This document shows, one piece after another, positions 25,492-35,572 of a stretch of DNA of 42,456 nucleotides. The notes under the pieces were generated by a model. The model was not told where the DNA came from. It made no database searches and worked only from the letters and a program-made list of their open reading frames with translations. The translations under genes and the position numbers were made by a program. Positions within the stretch are counted from its first letter, which is position 1. Every line of letters begins with the position of its first letter. This stretch comes from Bythopirellula sp. (GTDB taxonomy: Bacteria; Planctomycetota; Planctomycetia; Pirellulales; Lacipirellulaceae), in contig JANQQA010000062.1 of assembly GCA_028285205.1 (NCBI GenBank), positions 1 to 42,456 of the forward strand, written 5' to 3'.

Positions 25492-27624
25492 GTGGAAAAA
25501 ATTCGAGTAGAAAAACAAATCGGTAAGGGCACCTTCTCGTTCGAAACCGGCCCGCTCGCAAAACAGGCCGCCGGCTGCGTGCTCACCCAATACGGTGACA
25601 CGGTCGTGCTCAGCGCGGCCGCTCACGACAAACCGCGGCCAGGCATTGATTTCTTCCCGCTCACCTGCGATTACCGCGAACGCACGGCCGCAGCGGGTAA
25701 ATTCCCTGGGGGCTTTCTCAAACGCGAAGGTCGCCCGACCACCAAAGAAACACTTACCGCGCGTCTGGTCGACCGTCCGATTCGTCCGATGTTTGCCGAA
25801 GGCTTCATGGACGAGGTGCAGATTCAGAATTTTGTCATGGCCTCCGACCGCCAGACTGATGGCGATGTGCTGGCCATGAACGGGGCCTGCATGGCACTTG
25901 GCGTGTCGCCACTGCCGTTCATGGGGCCGCTGGCCTCGGTGAGAATCGGCTACATCAACGGAGAGTTCGTGCCGTTTCCTACACAGGACGATCTGGAAAA
26001 CAGCTCGCTCGACCTCATCGTCTCGGGCACGAAGGAGTACGTGCTGATGATCGAGGGCTTCGCTCGCGAAATGCCCGAAGATACGATGGTCGAAGCGCTG
26101 CTGGCCGCCCACGCGGTGATCAAGGATTTGTGCGATCTGCAGCAAGAACTGATCGACAAAGTCGGCGTTGAGAAGATGGACTTCCAGCCGCCTGAGTCCG
26201 ATGGGTTGTTCGATATCGTGGTCGAGAAGTACGAAGCCGCTTTCAAGGAAGCCAATCGCACCCCCGGAAAACATGCCCGCCACGATGCGGTTGTGGAACT
26301 TCGCGAGAAGGCGAAAGAGGAACTGATTCCCGATCCCGACGCTGAAGGTGCTTACGAACTCGGCTCGTTCTACACCGCTTGGCACGATCTGGAAGCGAAA
26401 GTCATTCGCAGCGAAACACTCGCCGGTAATCGTTTGGATGGGCGGGGATTCAAGGACCTACGCGACATCTACTGCGAAGTAGACCTACTTCCGCGTGTCC
26501 ATGGTTCGGCCTTGTTCCAGCGTGGCGAAACTCAGAGCCTGATCACAATTGCTCTGGGTACCGGACGCGATGAACAGCGCGTTGACGGTTTGTTCGAAGA
26601 GTATTCGAAGCGGTTTATGCTCGACTACAACTTCCCTTCGTTTTCGGTAGGTGAGTGCCGGCCCATCCGCGGTCCTGGTCGTCGTGAGATCGGTCACGGC
26701 GCGCTCGCCGAGCGCAGCGTCAATCCGGTGCTGCCGGCACACGATGAATTCCCTTACACCATCCGTGTGATTTCCGACATCCTTGAGTCGAACGGTTCTA
26801 GTTCGATGGCTTCGGTGTGTGGTGCCACGCTCGGTCTGATGGCAGCGGGTGTGCCAATCACCAATCCTGTCGCGGGCATTTCCGTCGGCCTCGTAAAGGA
26901 GGACGAGGAGTGGGTGTTGCTGACCGACATCATCGGCAACGAAGATCACTTCGGCGATATGGACTTCAAGATCGCAGGTACGCAAAACGGCATCACAGGC
27001 ATCCAGCTTGACCTGAAGATCAAGGGAATCAGCGAAGAGATCATTCGCTCGACGTTGGAGCAGTCCCGTGAGGCACGCATGGAGATCCTGCGTAGCATGC
27101 TCTCCTCCATCCCACGTCCGCGTAACACGACTGCCGAGAGTGCACCGCGTTTGCTCCGCACGAACATCAACCCCGATAAGATCGGCCTGTTGATCGGACC
27201 TGGCGGCAAGACGATTCGCGGCATTCAGGAAGAAGTCGGTTGCACCATCGACGTCGAAGAGGACGGCACCGTCACCATTGCGGCGGCCGATCAGCAGACG
27301 GCCGACGAAGGCCTGGCACGTGTCGATGCCCTGACGGCAAGCGTGCAAGTTGGCAAGATTTACGACGGCACCGTCACCAGCGTTAAAGATTTCGGTGCGT
27401 TCGTCGAGATTCTGCCAGGTCGCGACGGTCTGTGCCACGTCAGCGAACTTTCCGACGAGTACGTCAGCAACGTGGCCGATATCTGCTCGGTCGGCGATTC
27501 AATGAAGGTCAAGGTCATCGCCGTCGACGAGCAAGATCGCGTCAAGTTGAGTCGCAAAGTCGCGATGCAAGAACTCGGCGAGAGCGAGAAGCAAGACGGC
27601 GAACCTGTCGACGCGGCAACCTAA
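25492..27624 (+). CDS. pnp: Polyribonucleotide nucleotidyltransferase (PNPase)
   Basis: The 710-residue enzyme degrades RNA phosphorolytically from the 3' end. It starts at GTG 25492, with AGGA upstream. Two RNase PH domains are visible: the first with FETGPLAKQAAG and RPIRPMF, the second with GRGFKDLRDIYCEV, HGSALFQRGETQ and DYNFPSFSVGE. A KH domain (INPDKIGLLIGPGGKTIRGI, about 560-615) and an S1 domain (GKIYDGTVTSVKDFGAFVEI, about 620-690) follow. All parts are in the usual order and length. It is paired with rpsO and followed by a strong terminator. Confidence 0.97.
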   Translation: MEKIRVEKQIGKGTFSFETGPLAKQAAGCVLTQYGDTVVLSAAAHDKPRPGIDFFPLTCDYRERTAAAGKFPGGFLKREGRPTTKETLTARLVDRPIRPMFAEGFMDEVQIQNFVMASDRQTDGDVLAMNGACMALGVSPLPFMGPLASVRIGYINGEFVPFPTQDDLENSSLDLIVSGTKEYVLMIEGFAREMPEDTMVEALLAAHAVIKDLCDLQQELIDKVGVEKMDFQPPESDGLFDIVVEKYEAAFKEANRTPGKHARHDAVVELREKAKEELIPDPDAEGAYELGSFYTAWHDLEAKVIRSETLAGNRLDGRGFKDLRDIYCEVDLLPRVHGSALFQRGETQSLITIALGTGRDEQRVDGLFEEYSKRFMLDYNFPSFSVGECRPIRGPGRREIGHGALAERSVNPVLPAHDEFPYTIRVISDILESNGSSSMASVCGATLGLMAAGVPITNPVAGISVGLVKEDEEWVLLTDIIGNEDHFGDMDFKIAGTQNGITGIQLDLKIKGISEEIIRSTLEQSREARMEILRSMLSSIPRPRNTTAESAPRLLRTNINPDKIGLLIGPGGKTIRGIQEEVGCTIDVEEDGTVTIAAADQQTADEGLARVDALTASVQVGKIYDGTVTSVKDFGAFVEILPGRDGLCHVSELSDEYVSNVADICSVGDSMKVKVIAVDEQDRVKLSRKVAMQELGESEKQDGEPVDAAT

Positions 27625-27652
27625 AGAAGCTGACTGAAATCGAGGTTTACTT

Positions 27653-27692
27653 CGCCCGCAGTTCGACATAGCTCGTCTGCGGGCGTTTTTTT
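27653..27692 (+). terminator. pnp: Intrinsic terminator after pnp
   Basis: CGCCCGCAG (27653-27661) pairs with CTGCGGGCG (27677-27685), a perfect 9-bp stem with a 15-base loop. It is followed at once by seven T residues (27686-27692), 28 bases after the pnp stop. Confidence 0.92.
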
Positions 27693-27759
27693 GGTAGCCT
27701 GAATGGGGCGAGCCGTGTGATCGAATAGATCCCGCAATCCGAATCTGAGCACTCACTGT

Positions 27760-28530
27760 ATGGCCGGCGAGTCGATGCCCAAGACCAGTACCGAGCAAAC
27801 CTCACAAGCGGTCCAGCGGTTGATGGACCAGTACACCGAGATTGCGCGGTTGGCTGGAGCGCTGGCGCACGAGATAAAGAATCCGCTTTCGACGATCCGG
27901 CTCAATATGGAACTGTTGGCCGAGGACATTGATGCTGAGAATGAAAAACGTGGACCATCACCTGCCCAACGCCGCGCAGCGAAACGGATCGACCTAGTTC
28001 ATCGTGAGTGCCAACGTTTGCAGGACCTACTCGATGACTTTTTGAATTACGCCAAAGTACGGCATCTGCAGCTGAAGCCGACCGACTTGAATGCTGAGAT
28101 TGACGCGGCGATTGAGTTCTTCACGCCGGAGGCGGAGGAAGCAGGCGTGGAAATCGTTCGCTACCTCGACCCCGATCTCCCAACGGTCATGCTCGACGCG
28201 GAGGTGTTTCGCGGGGCGCTGCTCAATCTGATGCTTAACGCTAAACAGGCGATGTCCGACGGCGGCCAATTGGTCGTGCAGACGAGCGCGGCTGGGGACA
28301 AAGTCGCGTTGGTGCTGACTGACACCGGTATCGGCATGGACGAAACCACCGCTGCGCAAATGTTTGACGCCTTCTTCTCGACCAAGCCTGGCGGGTCGGG
28401 CCTTGGCCTCCCGACAACTGCGAAGATCATCGAAGCACACGACGGGCGTATCAGCGTGCAGAGTTCTGTCGGTCGCGGCACACAGTTTACGATCGAACTG
28501 CCAGTACCCGCGCGACTGGCCCAAACTTAG
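27760..28530 (+). CDS. Sensor histidine kinase, NtrB-like, without input domain
   Basis: A 256-residue kinase consisting only of the transmitter. The H box is GALAHEIKNPLSTIRLNMELL (His37). The ATPase domain shows the N box (NLMLNAKQAM), G1 (DTGIGMD) and G2 (GGSGLGLPTTAKIIEAHDG). No membrane helix and no PAS or GAF domain precede it, so it must be cytosolic and depend on another protein or its own dimerisation region for signal input. ATG 27760 is used; ATG 27775 is possible. The NtrC-type regulator follows 47 bases downstream and is the likely partner. Confidence 0.9.
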   Translation: MAGESMPKTSTEQTSQAVQRLMDQYTEIARLAGALAHEIKNPLSTIRLNMELLAEDIDAENEKRGPSPAQRRAAKRIDLVHRECQRLQDLLDDFLNYAKVRHLQLKPTDLNAEIDAAIEFFTPEAEEAGVEIVRYLDPDLPTVMLDAEVFRGALLNLMLNAKQAMSDGGQLVVQTSAAGDKVALVLTDTGIGMDETTAAQMFDAFFSTKPGGSGLGLPTTAKIIEAHDGRISVQSSVGRGTQFTIELPVPARLAQT

Positions 28531-28577
28531 CCTTCGTAACGGTTATTCTAAGCCCAAGATTACTGTAAAATTCTTCC

Positions 28578-29972
28578 ATGCCTGCTTCCACCACAACTGC
28601 CAGCACAGGGCCGCCGATTCGCGCCCTTATCGTCGACAACGACGAAGCCCACGCCGAGACGATGGCCGACAGCCTGTCTCGTGTGGGCTATGCCTGTACG
28701 GTGGCCACGACCGGCGCGCAAGGCGCCGAGTACTTGGAAAAAGACTCATTCGAGATCGTCGTCAGCGATCTGAAGATGCCCGACGTCGGCGGACTGGAGA
28801 TTCTAGCCAAGTGCAAAGAAGTGCTGCCCGATGCGGAAGTCATTCTCGTAACCGGACATGGCACGATTCAGTCGGCAGTTGAGGCGATGCAACAGGGTGC
28901 GTTCAACTACCTGCTAAAGCCGCTCGACCTGAAACAACTCCGCGCCGTCGTCGACAACGCGGCGCGTAATCAGCACCTCCGTCGCGCTAATGCCGAACTC
29001 AGCCGCCGACTAGACGAGAAGTTTGGCTTCGAGGGTGTGATCGGCAATAGTTCGCAAATGCATGAGGTCATTGAGAAGTTGCGTCGTATCGCTCCGACCG
29101 ACGCGACGATACTCATCCAAGGCGACACCGGAACGGGCAAGGAACTCGTCGCGCAGGCGATCCATCAGAACAGTCCGCGCAAAAAACGGCCCTTCGTCGG
29201 ACTGAACTGCGCGGCACTGAGCGAGAACATTCTCGAAAGCGAGCTTTTTGGACATGTGAAGGGCGCATTTACTGATGCCAGCGCCGACCGGGTCGGTAAA
29301 TTCGAGTATGCCCACGGCGGCACGCTGTTTCTTGACGAGGTCGGCGATATGCCGCTGCCGACGCAAATCAAGCTGCTGCGAGTGTTGGAAAACAACGAGA
29401 TTACGCGTGTTGGCACCAATGAAACGATTGAAGTCGATGTGCGAATCCTCTCCGCTACCAACCGTGATTTGGAAGAGGCAATCGCCAAGGGCACATTTCG
29501 CGAAGACTTGTATCACCGACTGAAGGTCGTTTCAATCATGTTGCCGAAGCTATCGGATCGCAGCACCGATATCCCGCTGTTGATCGAACACTTCCAAAAG
29601 ATGCACAGCAAGCGTCATAACAAAGAAATCAACAGCATGACGACCGCGGCGCGTCGCCGGTTGATGGCCTTCGACTGGCCTGGCAATGTGCGTCAACTAA
29701 AGAATGTCGTCGAAAGCATGGTCGTGGTCGATATGGACGGCGTGCTCGATCTTGATGATTTGCCGGACGAGATCTCCACGGGCGAGCAAACGATCGCGGA
29801 CGCGGGCGGACGCGGGCTCGCTGACCTGGTCGGGAAGCCGCTGTCGGAAATCGAAGGCATGTTTATTGCCGAGACGCTGGAATTCACCAACGGCAATCGC
29901 GAAGATGCCGCAGGCATGTTAGGAATCGGAGAGCGCACGCTCTACCGAAAGATTAAGGAATATCAACTCTAG
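28578..29972 (+). CDS. Sigma-54-dependent response regulator, NtrC family
   Basis: The 464-residue protein has a receiver domain (about 14-130, phosphoacceptor Asp64 in [12 protein letters not shown]). The AAA+ domain follows (Walker A GDTGTGKE; the sigma-54 contact loop in [15 protein letters not shown]; Walker [21 protein letters not shown]). The C-terminal Fis-type helix-turn-helix is [25 protein letters not shown]. The contact loop is GAFTDA rather than the textbook GAFTGA, a variant found in working activators. It should activate sigma-54 promoters after phosphorylation by the adjacent kinase. Targets cannot be named, and no -24/-12 promoter was recognised in the window. Confidence 0.93.
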   Translation: MPASTTTASTGPPIRALIVDNDEAHAETMADSLSRVGYACTVATTGAQGAEYLEKDSFEIVVSDLKMPDVGGLEILAKCKEVLPDAEVILVTGHGTIQSAVEAMQQGAFNYLLKPLDLKQLRAVVDNAARNQHLRRANAELSRRLDEKFGFEGVIGNSSQMHEVIEKLRRIAPTDATILIQGDTGTGKELVAQAIHQNSPRKKRPFVGLNCAALSENILESELFGHVKGAFTDASADRVGKFEYAHGGTLFLDEVGDMPLPTQIKLLRVLENNEITRVGTNETIEVDVRILSATNRDLEEAIAKGTFREDLYHRLKVVSIMLPKLSDRSTDIPLLIEHFQKMHSKRHNKEINSMTTAARRRLMAFDWPGNVRQLKNVVESMVVVDMDGVLDLDDLPDEISTGEQTIADAGGRGLADLVGKPLSEIEGMFIAETLEFTNGNREDAAGMLGIGERTLYRKIKEYQL

Positions 29973-30068
29973 AACAGGGTGGAAGGGGGAAGGCTGAAGG
30001 ACGACTAACACAGCGTCGCTGCAGTAGTACTTGCCTTCCACCTCCCAACTTCAGCCATCCGCCTTAGC

Positions 30069-31928
30069 ATGCCTATCATTCGCCAACTACCAACGAGCGT
30101 CATCAACAAAATCGCCGCCGGAGAGGTGATTGAAAGGCCGGCAAGTGTCGTCAAGGAACTGCTCGAAAATTCGCTCGACGCGGGCGCTACGCGTGTTGAC
30201 GTTGTTATCGAGAAGGGCGGAGCCGAAGCAATACGCATCACGGACAATGGCTGCGGCATCTCAGCCGAGCAATTGCCGCTGGCGGTTGCCAGCCATGCCA
30301 CCAGCAAAATTGCTGATGCGGACGATCTGTTTCGCGTCGCGACACTCGGTTTTCGCGGCGAAGCACTCGCGTCGATTGCCGAAGTCAGCCGTCTCACGCT
30401 GCGCAGTCGACCTGCCGATTGCGAAGCGGGCGCGGAGCTCGAAATCGTCGGTGGAAAAGCCGAGCCCATCCGGCCCGTAGGCTGTCCACGAGGCACTTCG
30501 ATCGAAGTGCGACAGCTGTTCTTCAACACGCCGGTGCGACACAAGTTTATGCGTACGACCCAAACCGAAATGGGACATATCACCGAAGCGGTCACGCGCC
30601 TAGCACTTGCCCATCCGCAAGTGCATTTCACGCTCACGCACGGCGGGCGTCTGGTCCACGATCTGCCACCCACGACGAACACGCGCGACCGAGTTGTCAC
30701 ACTTTTCGGATCGGAGTTGGCCGAGAGCCTCATTGAAATCGACAGCGCTGACGAACAGATCCGATTGCACGGTTTCGTTGCGAATCCGACCCAAAGCCGT
30801 GGCAATAATCGTCTGCAGTATCTGTTTCTCAATGGGCGGTTCATTCGCGATCGCGCATTGCAGCATGCTTTGGGCGAAGCGTACCGCGGTCTGTTACTGA
30901 CGGGTCGGTATCCGATCTGTTTTATGCATTTGGAGATCGCGCCGGCGCTGGTTGATGTGAACGTGCATCCCACGAAGATGGAAGTGCGCTTCCAGGACAG
31001 CGGTCGGATCTACAGCCAACTCCTTGGGTCGCTACGATCAAAGTTTCTGACCACGGACCTGGTCGCGCGCGGTGCAGTGCCGGAGAACTCGCAGGACTCT
31101 GTGAGCGAAGCGATCACCGCCGATAATGAGATCGCGGCCAGCACGCCGGCAACCAGCGAACTATTTGAGTGGGCCAAGCGGCAACTCAATACTCCCGATA
31201 ATGGTGGACTCGCTGCACAGCCGAGCGAGCTACGCTCGACGGATTCGCTCTCACTACATCCGTTCACATCCGTCGACCGTAGGACGGTCAGTGAGACAAG
31301 CGAGCAGTCGTCGTATCGAAGCGATGCCGCCGAGGCCACTGTGCCGCGTCCGCCTTCGTCACCGGCAGCCCTTCAGATTCATAATCGCTATCTTGTCGTC
31401 GAGAATGAAGACGGCTTGGAAGTGATCGATCAACACGCGCTGCATGAGCGGATACTGTACGAGTTGCTCCGCGATAAAGTCCTGGCTGGTGTTTTGGAAC
31501 GCCAGCGACTACTGGTCCCGGAACCGGTCGATTTGGCGAGCAGCGAAGCAGCCGCCATCCTCGAAAACCGCGAAGTCCTCGCCCAGATCGGAGTCGAGAT
31601 CGAGCCGTTTGGCGGTGACACGGTGCTGGTATCCGCTTACCCGGCTATGCTCGCGAACTTTAGCCCCGCCGACGTGGTCCGTGGTTTGGCTGAGCAACTT
31701 CAGACCGAGGGAAAGCAACCGGACGTCCGTGATCTACTAGACGAGCTGATGCACATGATCGCCTGCAAAGCGGCCGTCAAGTACGGCGACAGCCTCACCC
31801 CCGAGGAAGTCACCGCACTACTCGACCAAAGGCACCTCGCCCAAGATCATCACCACTGCCCCCACGGCCGCCCGACCGCACTAGTGTTCACCCGCGAACA
31901 ACTGGACCGGCAGTTCAAACGGATTTGA
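30069..31928 (+). CDS. mutL: DNA mismatch repair protein MutL, endonuclease-type
   Basis: A 619-residue protein. The N-terminal GHKL ATPase has INKIAAGEVIERPASVVKELLENSLDAGA, TDNGCGI and ATSKI with GFRGEAL. The C-terminal dimerisation domain carries the endonuclease motif DQHA-x2-E-x4-E (DQHALHERILYE), plus a late CPHGRP. This indicates a nicking MutL as in bacteria without MutH. A variable, Ser/Thr-rich linker lies around residues 340-430. The protein couples MutS mismatch recognition to strand incision. mutS is not in the window. The 96-base upstream spacer contains GGAAG/CTTCC-type low-complexity words. Confidence 0.95.
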   Translation: MPIIRQLPTSVINKIAAGEVIERPASVVKELLENSLDAGATRVDVVIEKGGAEAIRITDNGCGISAEQLPLAVASHATSKIADADDLFRVATLGFRGEALASIAEVSRLTLRSRPADCEAGAELEIVGGKAEPIRPVGCPRGTSIEVRQLFFNTPVRHKFMRTTQTEMGHITEAVTRLALAHPQVHFTLTHGGRLVHDLPPTTNTRDRVVTLFGSELAESLIEIDSADEQIRLHGFVANPTQSRGNNRLQYLFLNGRFIRDRALQHALGEAYRGLLLTGRYPICFMHLEIAPALVDVNVHPTKMEVRFQDSGRIYSQLLGSLRSKFLTTDLVARGAVPENSQDSVSEAITADNEIAASTPATSELFEWAKRQLNTPDNGGLAAQPSELRSTDSLSLHPFTSVDRRTVSETSEQSSYRSDAAEATVPRPPSSPAALQIHNRYLVVENEDGLEVIDQHALHERILYELLRDKVLAGVLERQRLLVPEPVDLASSEAAAILENREVLAQIGVEIEPFGGDTVLVSAYPAMLANFSPADVVRGLAEQLQTEGKQPDVRDLLDELMHMIACKAAVKYGDSLTPEEVTALLDQRHLAQDHHHCPHGRPTALVFTREQLDRQFKRI

Positions 31929-32089
31929 TTCGGACGAATGATTCAATCACAATAGTGAGTTCATTCCGCAGGGAGCATGAGGTCCCATTGAAAACTGATG
32001 GCAAACCTCAGCTCGTAAATCGCCCACGCACGGTGCCGAATCGCACCAGAACTTCCTCGCAGTTAATCTCGATCCAGGAACCACCTTCT

Positions 32090-33592
32090 ATGATTTGTGT
32101 CGCGATTGGACGAAGTCGTCATAAGCATATGATGGCCGAACATAAGCACCTGGCGGAGCAGGGGGCCGACATGGTGGAGTTACGGCTGGACTACGTGGCC
32201 AGCCGTGTGAACATCCGCCGTCTGTTGGCTGAAAAGATCGACCACGATTGCAAGGTGATTATCACCTGTCGGCGGCAGCAGGACGGTGGCAAATGGAACG
32301 GCACCGAGGAAGCACGTCTGCTGCTCCTCCGCGAAGCGATCGCCGAAGGCGTCGACTATGTCGATCTCGAAGAGGACATTGCCAACGAGATTCCTCGCTA
32401 TGGCAAGACGAAACGCATCATCAGCTATCACAATTTTCGCAAGACCCCAGACAACTTGCGCGAACTACGCGAGCAGATGGAGCAACGTGATCCCGACATC
32501 GTCAAGCTCGCGACGATGGCCAACGATCCGCATGACAATTTGCGAATGCTAGAAACGATGCAAGAGAGCGAAGTTCCCATGGTTGGCATGTGCATGGGCG
32601 ACATCGGCACTCCTTCGCGGATCCTGTCAGCAAAATTTGGCGCACCCTTCACTTATGCCACGTTCCACCACGAGCGCACGTTGGCTCCGGGACAGCTCAG
32701 CTTCAAACAGATGAACGATATTTATCGGTTCAAGAATATTGGAGCAGAGACAACCGTATTTGGCGTGATCGCCGACCCCATCGGTCACAGCCTGAGCCCG
32801 CATGTGCACAACGCGGGATTCGAGGCCGCGGGAATTGACGCGGTTTACTGCCCGTTTCGCGTGCCTCCGGATACGCTCGATCAGTTCATGAAAGACGCGC
32901 CCCGGCTGGGTATTCGAGGCTTGAGCGTGACCATTCCGCACAAGGAAGCAATCGCGCGACATCTCACCAAAGTCGACCCGGCTGTCAAAAGCATTGCGGC
33001 CGTGAATACGGTTGTGTTTGATGGCTCGGAAGTGATCGGCTACAACACCGACTACAACGCGGCAATGTATTGCCTTGAGAACGCCCTGGGTACGGTCGCT
33101 GCGGATCCGAGCCCGGTGAGAAACAAACGCGTGCTGGTGCTCGGTGCCGGCGGAGTCGCGCGGCCGATTGTGTTTGGACTGCGAAGTCGCGGAGCACTGG
33201 TCACGGTTGCCTCCCGCACAAAAGAGCGCGGCGAAAAGCTCGCGAAGTCGTTCGACTGCAAGGCCATCGACTGGGAGTCGCGTTTGCGCGCTCAATGCGA
33301 CGTGGTGGTCAACTGCACGCCGGTTGGCATGCACCCTAATGTCGATGAATCGCCGGTCGCAAAGACGTTCTTGAAACCGTCGATGTTGGTGTTCGACACG
33401 GTTTATAACCCGGAGTCGACGCTGCTGATCAAAGATGCCCGTGAGCGAAATTGCCATGTCGCGACCGGCGTCGACATGTTCGAAAAACAAGCGGAGCTGC
33501 AGTTCAAACTTTTTACACGGCAGGACGCACCGACGGGGCTGATGCGTGAGGTGCTGAAACGAGCCATCGGTCCCATTGGCGGCGCGATGTGA
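32090..33592 (+). CDS. aroDE: Bifunctional 3-dehydroquinate dehydratase / shikimate dehydrogenase
   Basis: The 500-residue fusion starts at ATG 32090, chosen over one 55 codons upstream because MICVAIGRSR is the usual type I dehydratase beginning and AGGA lies upstream. Residues 1-220 are the type I dehydroquinate dehydratase (VELRLDYV, ISYHNF with the catalytic His, VKLATM with the Schiff-base Lys). Residues about 223-500 are shikimate dehydrogenase (FGVIADPIGHSLSPHVHN, LSVTIPHKEAI with the catalytic Lys, NTDYNAA with Asp, and the NADP-binding LGAGGVARPIVFGL). Together they convert dehydroquinate to shikimate. Fusion of these two steps is known from plants and some bacteria. aroK follows at once. 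Confidence 0.95.
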   Translation: MICVAIGRSRHKHMMAEHKHLAEQGADMVELRLDYVASRVNIRRLLAEKIDHDCKVIITCRRQQDGGKWNGTEEARLLLLREAIAEGVDYVDLEEDIANEIPRYGKTKRIISYHNFRKTPDNLRELREQMEQRDPDIVKLATMANDPHDNLRMLETMQESEVPMVGMCMGDIGTPSRILSAKFGAPFTYATFHHERTLAPGQLSFKQMNDIYRFKNIGAETTVFGVIADPIGHSLSPHVHNAGFEAAGIDAVYCPFRVPPDTLDQFMKDAPRLGIRGLSVTIPHKEAIARHLTKVDPAVKSIAAVNTVVFDGSEVIGYNTDYNAAMYCLENALGTVAADPSPVRNKRVLVLGAGGVARPIVFGLRSRGALVTVASRTKERGEKLAKSFDCKAIDWESRLRAQCDVVVNCTPVGMHPNVDESPVAKTFLKPSMLVFDTVYNPESTLLIKDARERNCHVATGVDMFEKQAELQFKLFTRQDAPTGLMREVLKRAIGPIGGAM

Positions 33593-33648
33593 GCTCAGTC
33601 TCACCTCTGCACACGCTAACCAGATGCTCCGCATCAGGTCGAGTCATT

Positions 33649-34179
33649 ATGTCCAACACGCCACTCGCACTGATCGGCTATCGCGGTACCGGCAAGACCA
33701 CGGTAGCGCAATACCTCGCGGGGCGACTTAGTTGCGATTGGGTCGACGCCGATGTCGAAGTAGAATTGCGCGCCGGCAAATCAATCGCGGCGATCTTTGC
33801 CGATTCCGGTGAGCAGGTATTCCGCGATCTCGAATCAGAAGTTGTCGCGGAGCTATGTCAGCGCAAGAATACCGTTTTGGCGCTGGGTGGCGGCGCAATT
33901 CTCCGCGAAACGAACCGAGAAGCGATCGCGCGCTGCTCGTCAGTCGTGTGGTTGCGTGCGTCCGCCGAGGTCATCGCCTCGCGTGTCTTAGGCGATCCGA
34001 CGACCGCCGGGCGCCGTCCTAACCTGACTAATCGCGGCGGTCAGCACGAAATTGAGCAGTTGTTGCTCAAGCGGGAGCCAATTTACCGGGCGTGTGCTAC
34101 GCTTGAGGTCGATACGGAACATAAGGATCCCGCCGAGATTGCCGATGAGATTGTCGCGGCGATCCAAGCGACGAGCTGA
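33649..34179 (+). CDS. aroK: Shikimate kinase
   Basis: A 176-residue P-loop kinase from ATG 33649. A longer in-frame start overlaps aroDE and lacks homology. Walker A is GYRGTGKTT (residues 8-16), followed by the shikimate-binding D-x-D (WVDADVEVE), EQVFRDLESEV and the GGGA motif (ALGGGAIL). The adenine-side lid region PTTAGRRPNL matches the family's R-P-L segment. It phosphorylates shikimate, directly after the AroDE reaction, and the 56-base gap suggests cotranscription. Confidence 0.94.
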   Translation: MSNTPLALIGYRGTGKTTVAQYLAGRLSCDWVDADVEVELRAGKSIAAIFADSGEQVFRDLESEVVAELCQRKNTVLALGGGAILRETNREAIARCSSVVWLRASAEVIASRVLGDPTTAGRRPNLTNRGGQHEIEQLLLKREPIYRACATLEVDTEHKDPAEIADEIVAAIQATS

Positions 34180-34216
34180 TCCTTCCCATTGCCTCACCTC
34201 CCCCCAATTGCTCGCC

Positions 34217-35572
34217 ATGCCCGCGTTTGCCGCGTTACCGCCAATCGTCCAACTGACGTTGGTCGGGGTCCTCGGCTGTTGCTTGGGTGCACTGGTCAAT
34301 TGGGCTACCTATCGATTCGCGTGGTTCAATCCGCGCGAGATCTCGCCCTGGGGCCCAACGCCAAAAGACGCATCCGCGCGGAAACTCACCTACCGAGTCC
34401 CCATTTTCGGGTGGCACGGTCTACGGCGTGAGTACGAGATTCACGGACGTGGTTTCTGGGTGCGCCCCATGCTGATAGAGCTCGCCATGGGTGTTGGACT
34501 TGCGGCGCTGTTCTGGTGGGAGGTGCATCAAGAAGGTTTGATCATTCCGCTGATCGAAGATTGGCCGCTGCCCAAGGTGCTGTTGGCAGGTGTCGTCCCT
34601 ATGTCGTGGACGCATGCGACTTTTCTGAATCACGCACTGCTGATCACCCTAATGGCAGCGGCGAGCTTCATCGACATCGACGAAAAAATCATCCCCGACG
34701 AAATCACCGTCCCTGGCACACTGCTCGGATTAATTCTCGCGACACTGCTGCCAATTGGATTTTTGCCACATATTGAGGTACGCGCAGCGCCTGAACCTGT
34801 CAGCTCTGCAGTGGCTTTACCGCCTGCGGCAATGAATGCCCTCAAACCGGATCGTACGATGTATGTCGAACCCGCGACGCTCGCTGCGCCCAACGGCTGG
34901 CCGGCGACGGCAGCGAGTTGGAAATACCTCGCTGTTGGTCAAGCATGTTGGTGGCTGTGGTGTTTCGCGCTCACGCCACGCATCTACCGGGGACGCAGGG
35001 GTGTATGCCGCGGTTTGAGCGTGCTGCTCCGACGTGTGGTACGCGAGCTCACCCGCCCGCCACTCGCCGTGATCGCGAGTGTTGGCAGCCTGCTGATCGC
35101 TGTGGTCTGGTGGCTGGGCGGTGCGTCCTGGGTGGGACTGCTCACGTCGTTGGTTGGGTTGGCCGTAAGTGGCGGACTCGTGTGGGCCGTTCGCTTGGGC
35201 GGAACCGCGGCACTAAATCGCGAGGCGATGGGTTTCGGGGACGTAACGCTGATGATGATGGTTGGCACGTTCCTGGGCTGGCAGGCAGGAATCATCATCT
35301 TCTTCGTCGCACCTTTCGCGGGTCTGTTCGTCGGCATCGCTCAAGCAGTGCTCAAACGCGACGACGAGATTCCCTACGGTCCGTTCCTGTGTCTGGGGGC
35401 GTTGTTTGTCATGGTACGTTGGGGCGATGTGTGGAACCGAGTTCAGTTCGCATTTTCCGTTGGGTGGCTGATCCCAGCCACGCTGATTGTTTGCATTTTC
35501 TTGCTAATCGTACTGCTCGTCATCTGGCGAAGCATAAAAGACGGCCTTTCTGGTGGAGGTACCCATGAGTAG
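34217..35572 (+). CDS. Prepilin peptidase (A24 family), planctomycete-type
   Basis: A 451-residue polytopic membrane protein from ATG 34217. The aspartyl protease signatures are present: the first Asp group in AAASFIDIDEKIIPDEITVPGT, and the GxGD motif in AMGFGDVTLMMMVGTFLGWQAG. The N-terminal part (YRFAWFNPREISPW, then VPIFGWHGLRREYEIHGR) aligns with the cytosolic loop of PilD-type enzymes but lacks their four zinc-binding cysteines. An extra segment of about 140 residues separates the two Asp motifs. It should cleave and possibly methylate prepilin-like substrates, such as the three FTLVE proteins in this window. The next gene overlaps its stop. Confidence 0.88.
   Translation: MPAFAALPPIVQLTLVGVLGCCLGALVNWATYRFAWFNPREISPWGPTPKDASARKLTYRVPIFGWHGLRREYEIHGRGFWVRPMLIELAMGVGLAALFWWEVHQEGLIIPLIEDWPLPKVLLAGVVPMSWTHATFLNHALLITLMAAASFIDIDEKIIPDEITVPGTLLGLILATLLPIGFLPHIEVRAAPEPVSSAVALPPAAMNALKPDRTMYVEPATLAAPNGWPATAASWKYLAVGQACWWLWCFALTPRIYRGRRGVCRGLSVLLRRVVRELTRPPLAVIASVGSLLIAVVWWLGGASWVGLLTSLVGLAVSGGLVWAVRLGGTAALNREAMGFGDVTLMMMVGTFLGWQAGIIIFFVAPFAGLFVGIAQAVLKRDDEIPYGPFLCLGALFVMVRWGDVWNRVQFAFSVGWLIPATLIVCIFLLIVLLVIWRSIKDGLSGGGTHE

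Noticed and set aside
26485..27438. Minus-strand ORF of 317 codons
   Set aside because: Antisense to pnp, which is complete and unambiguous.
32627..33634. Minus-strand ORF of 335 codons
   Set aside because: Antisense to the shikimate dehydrogenase half of aroDE.
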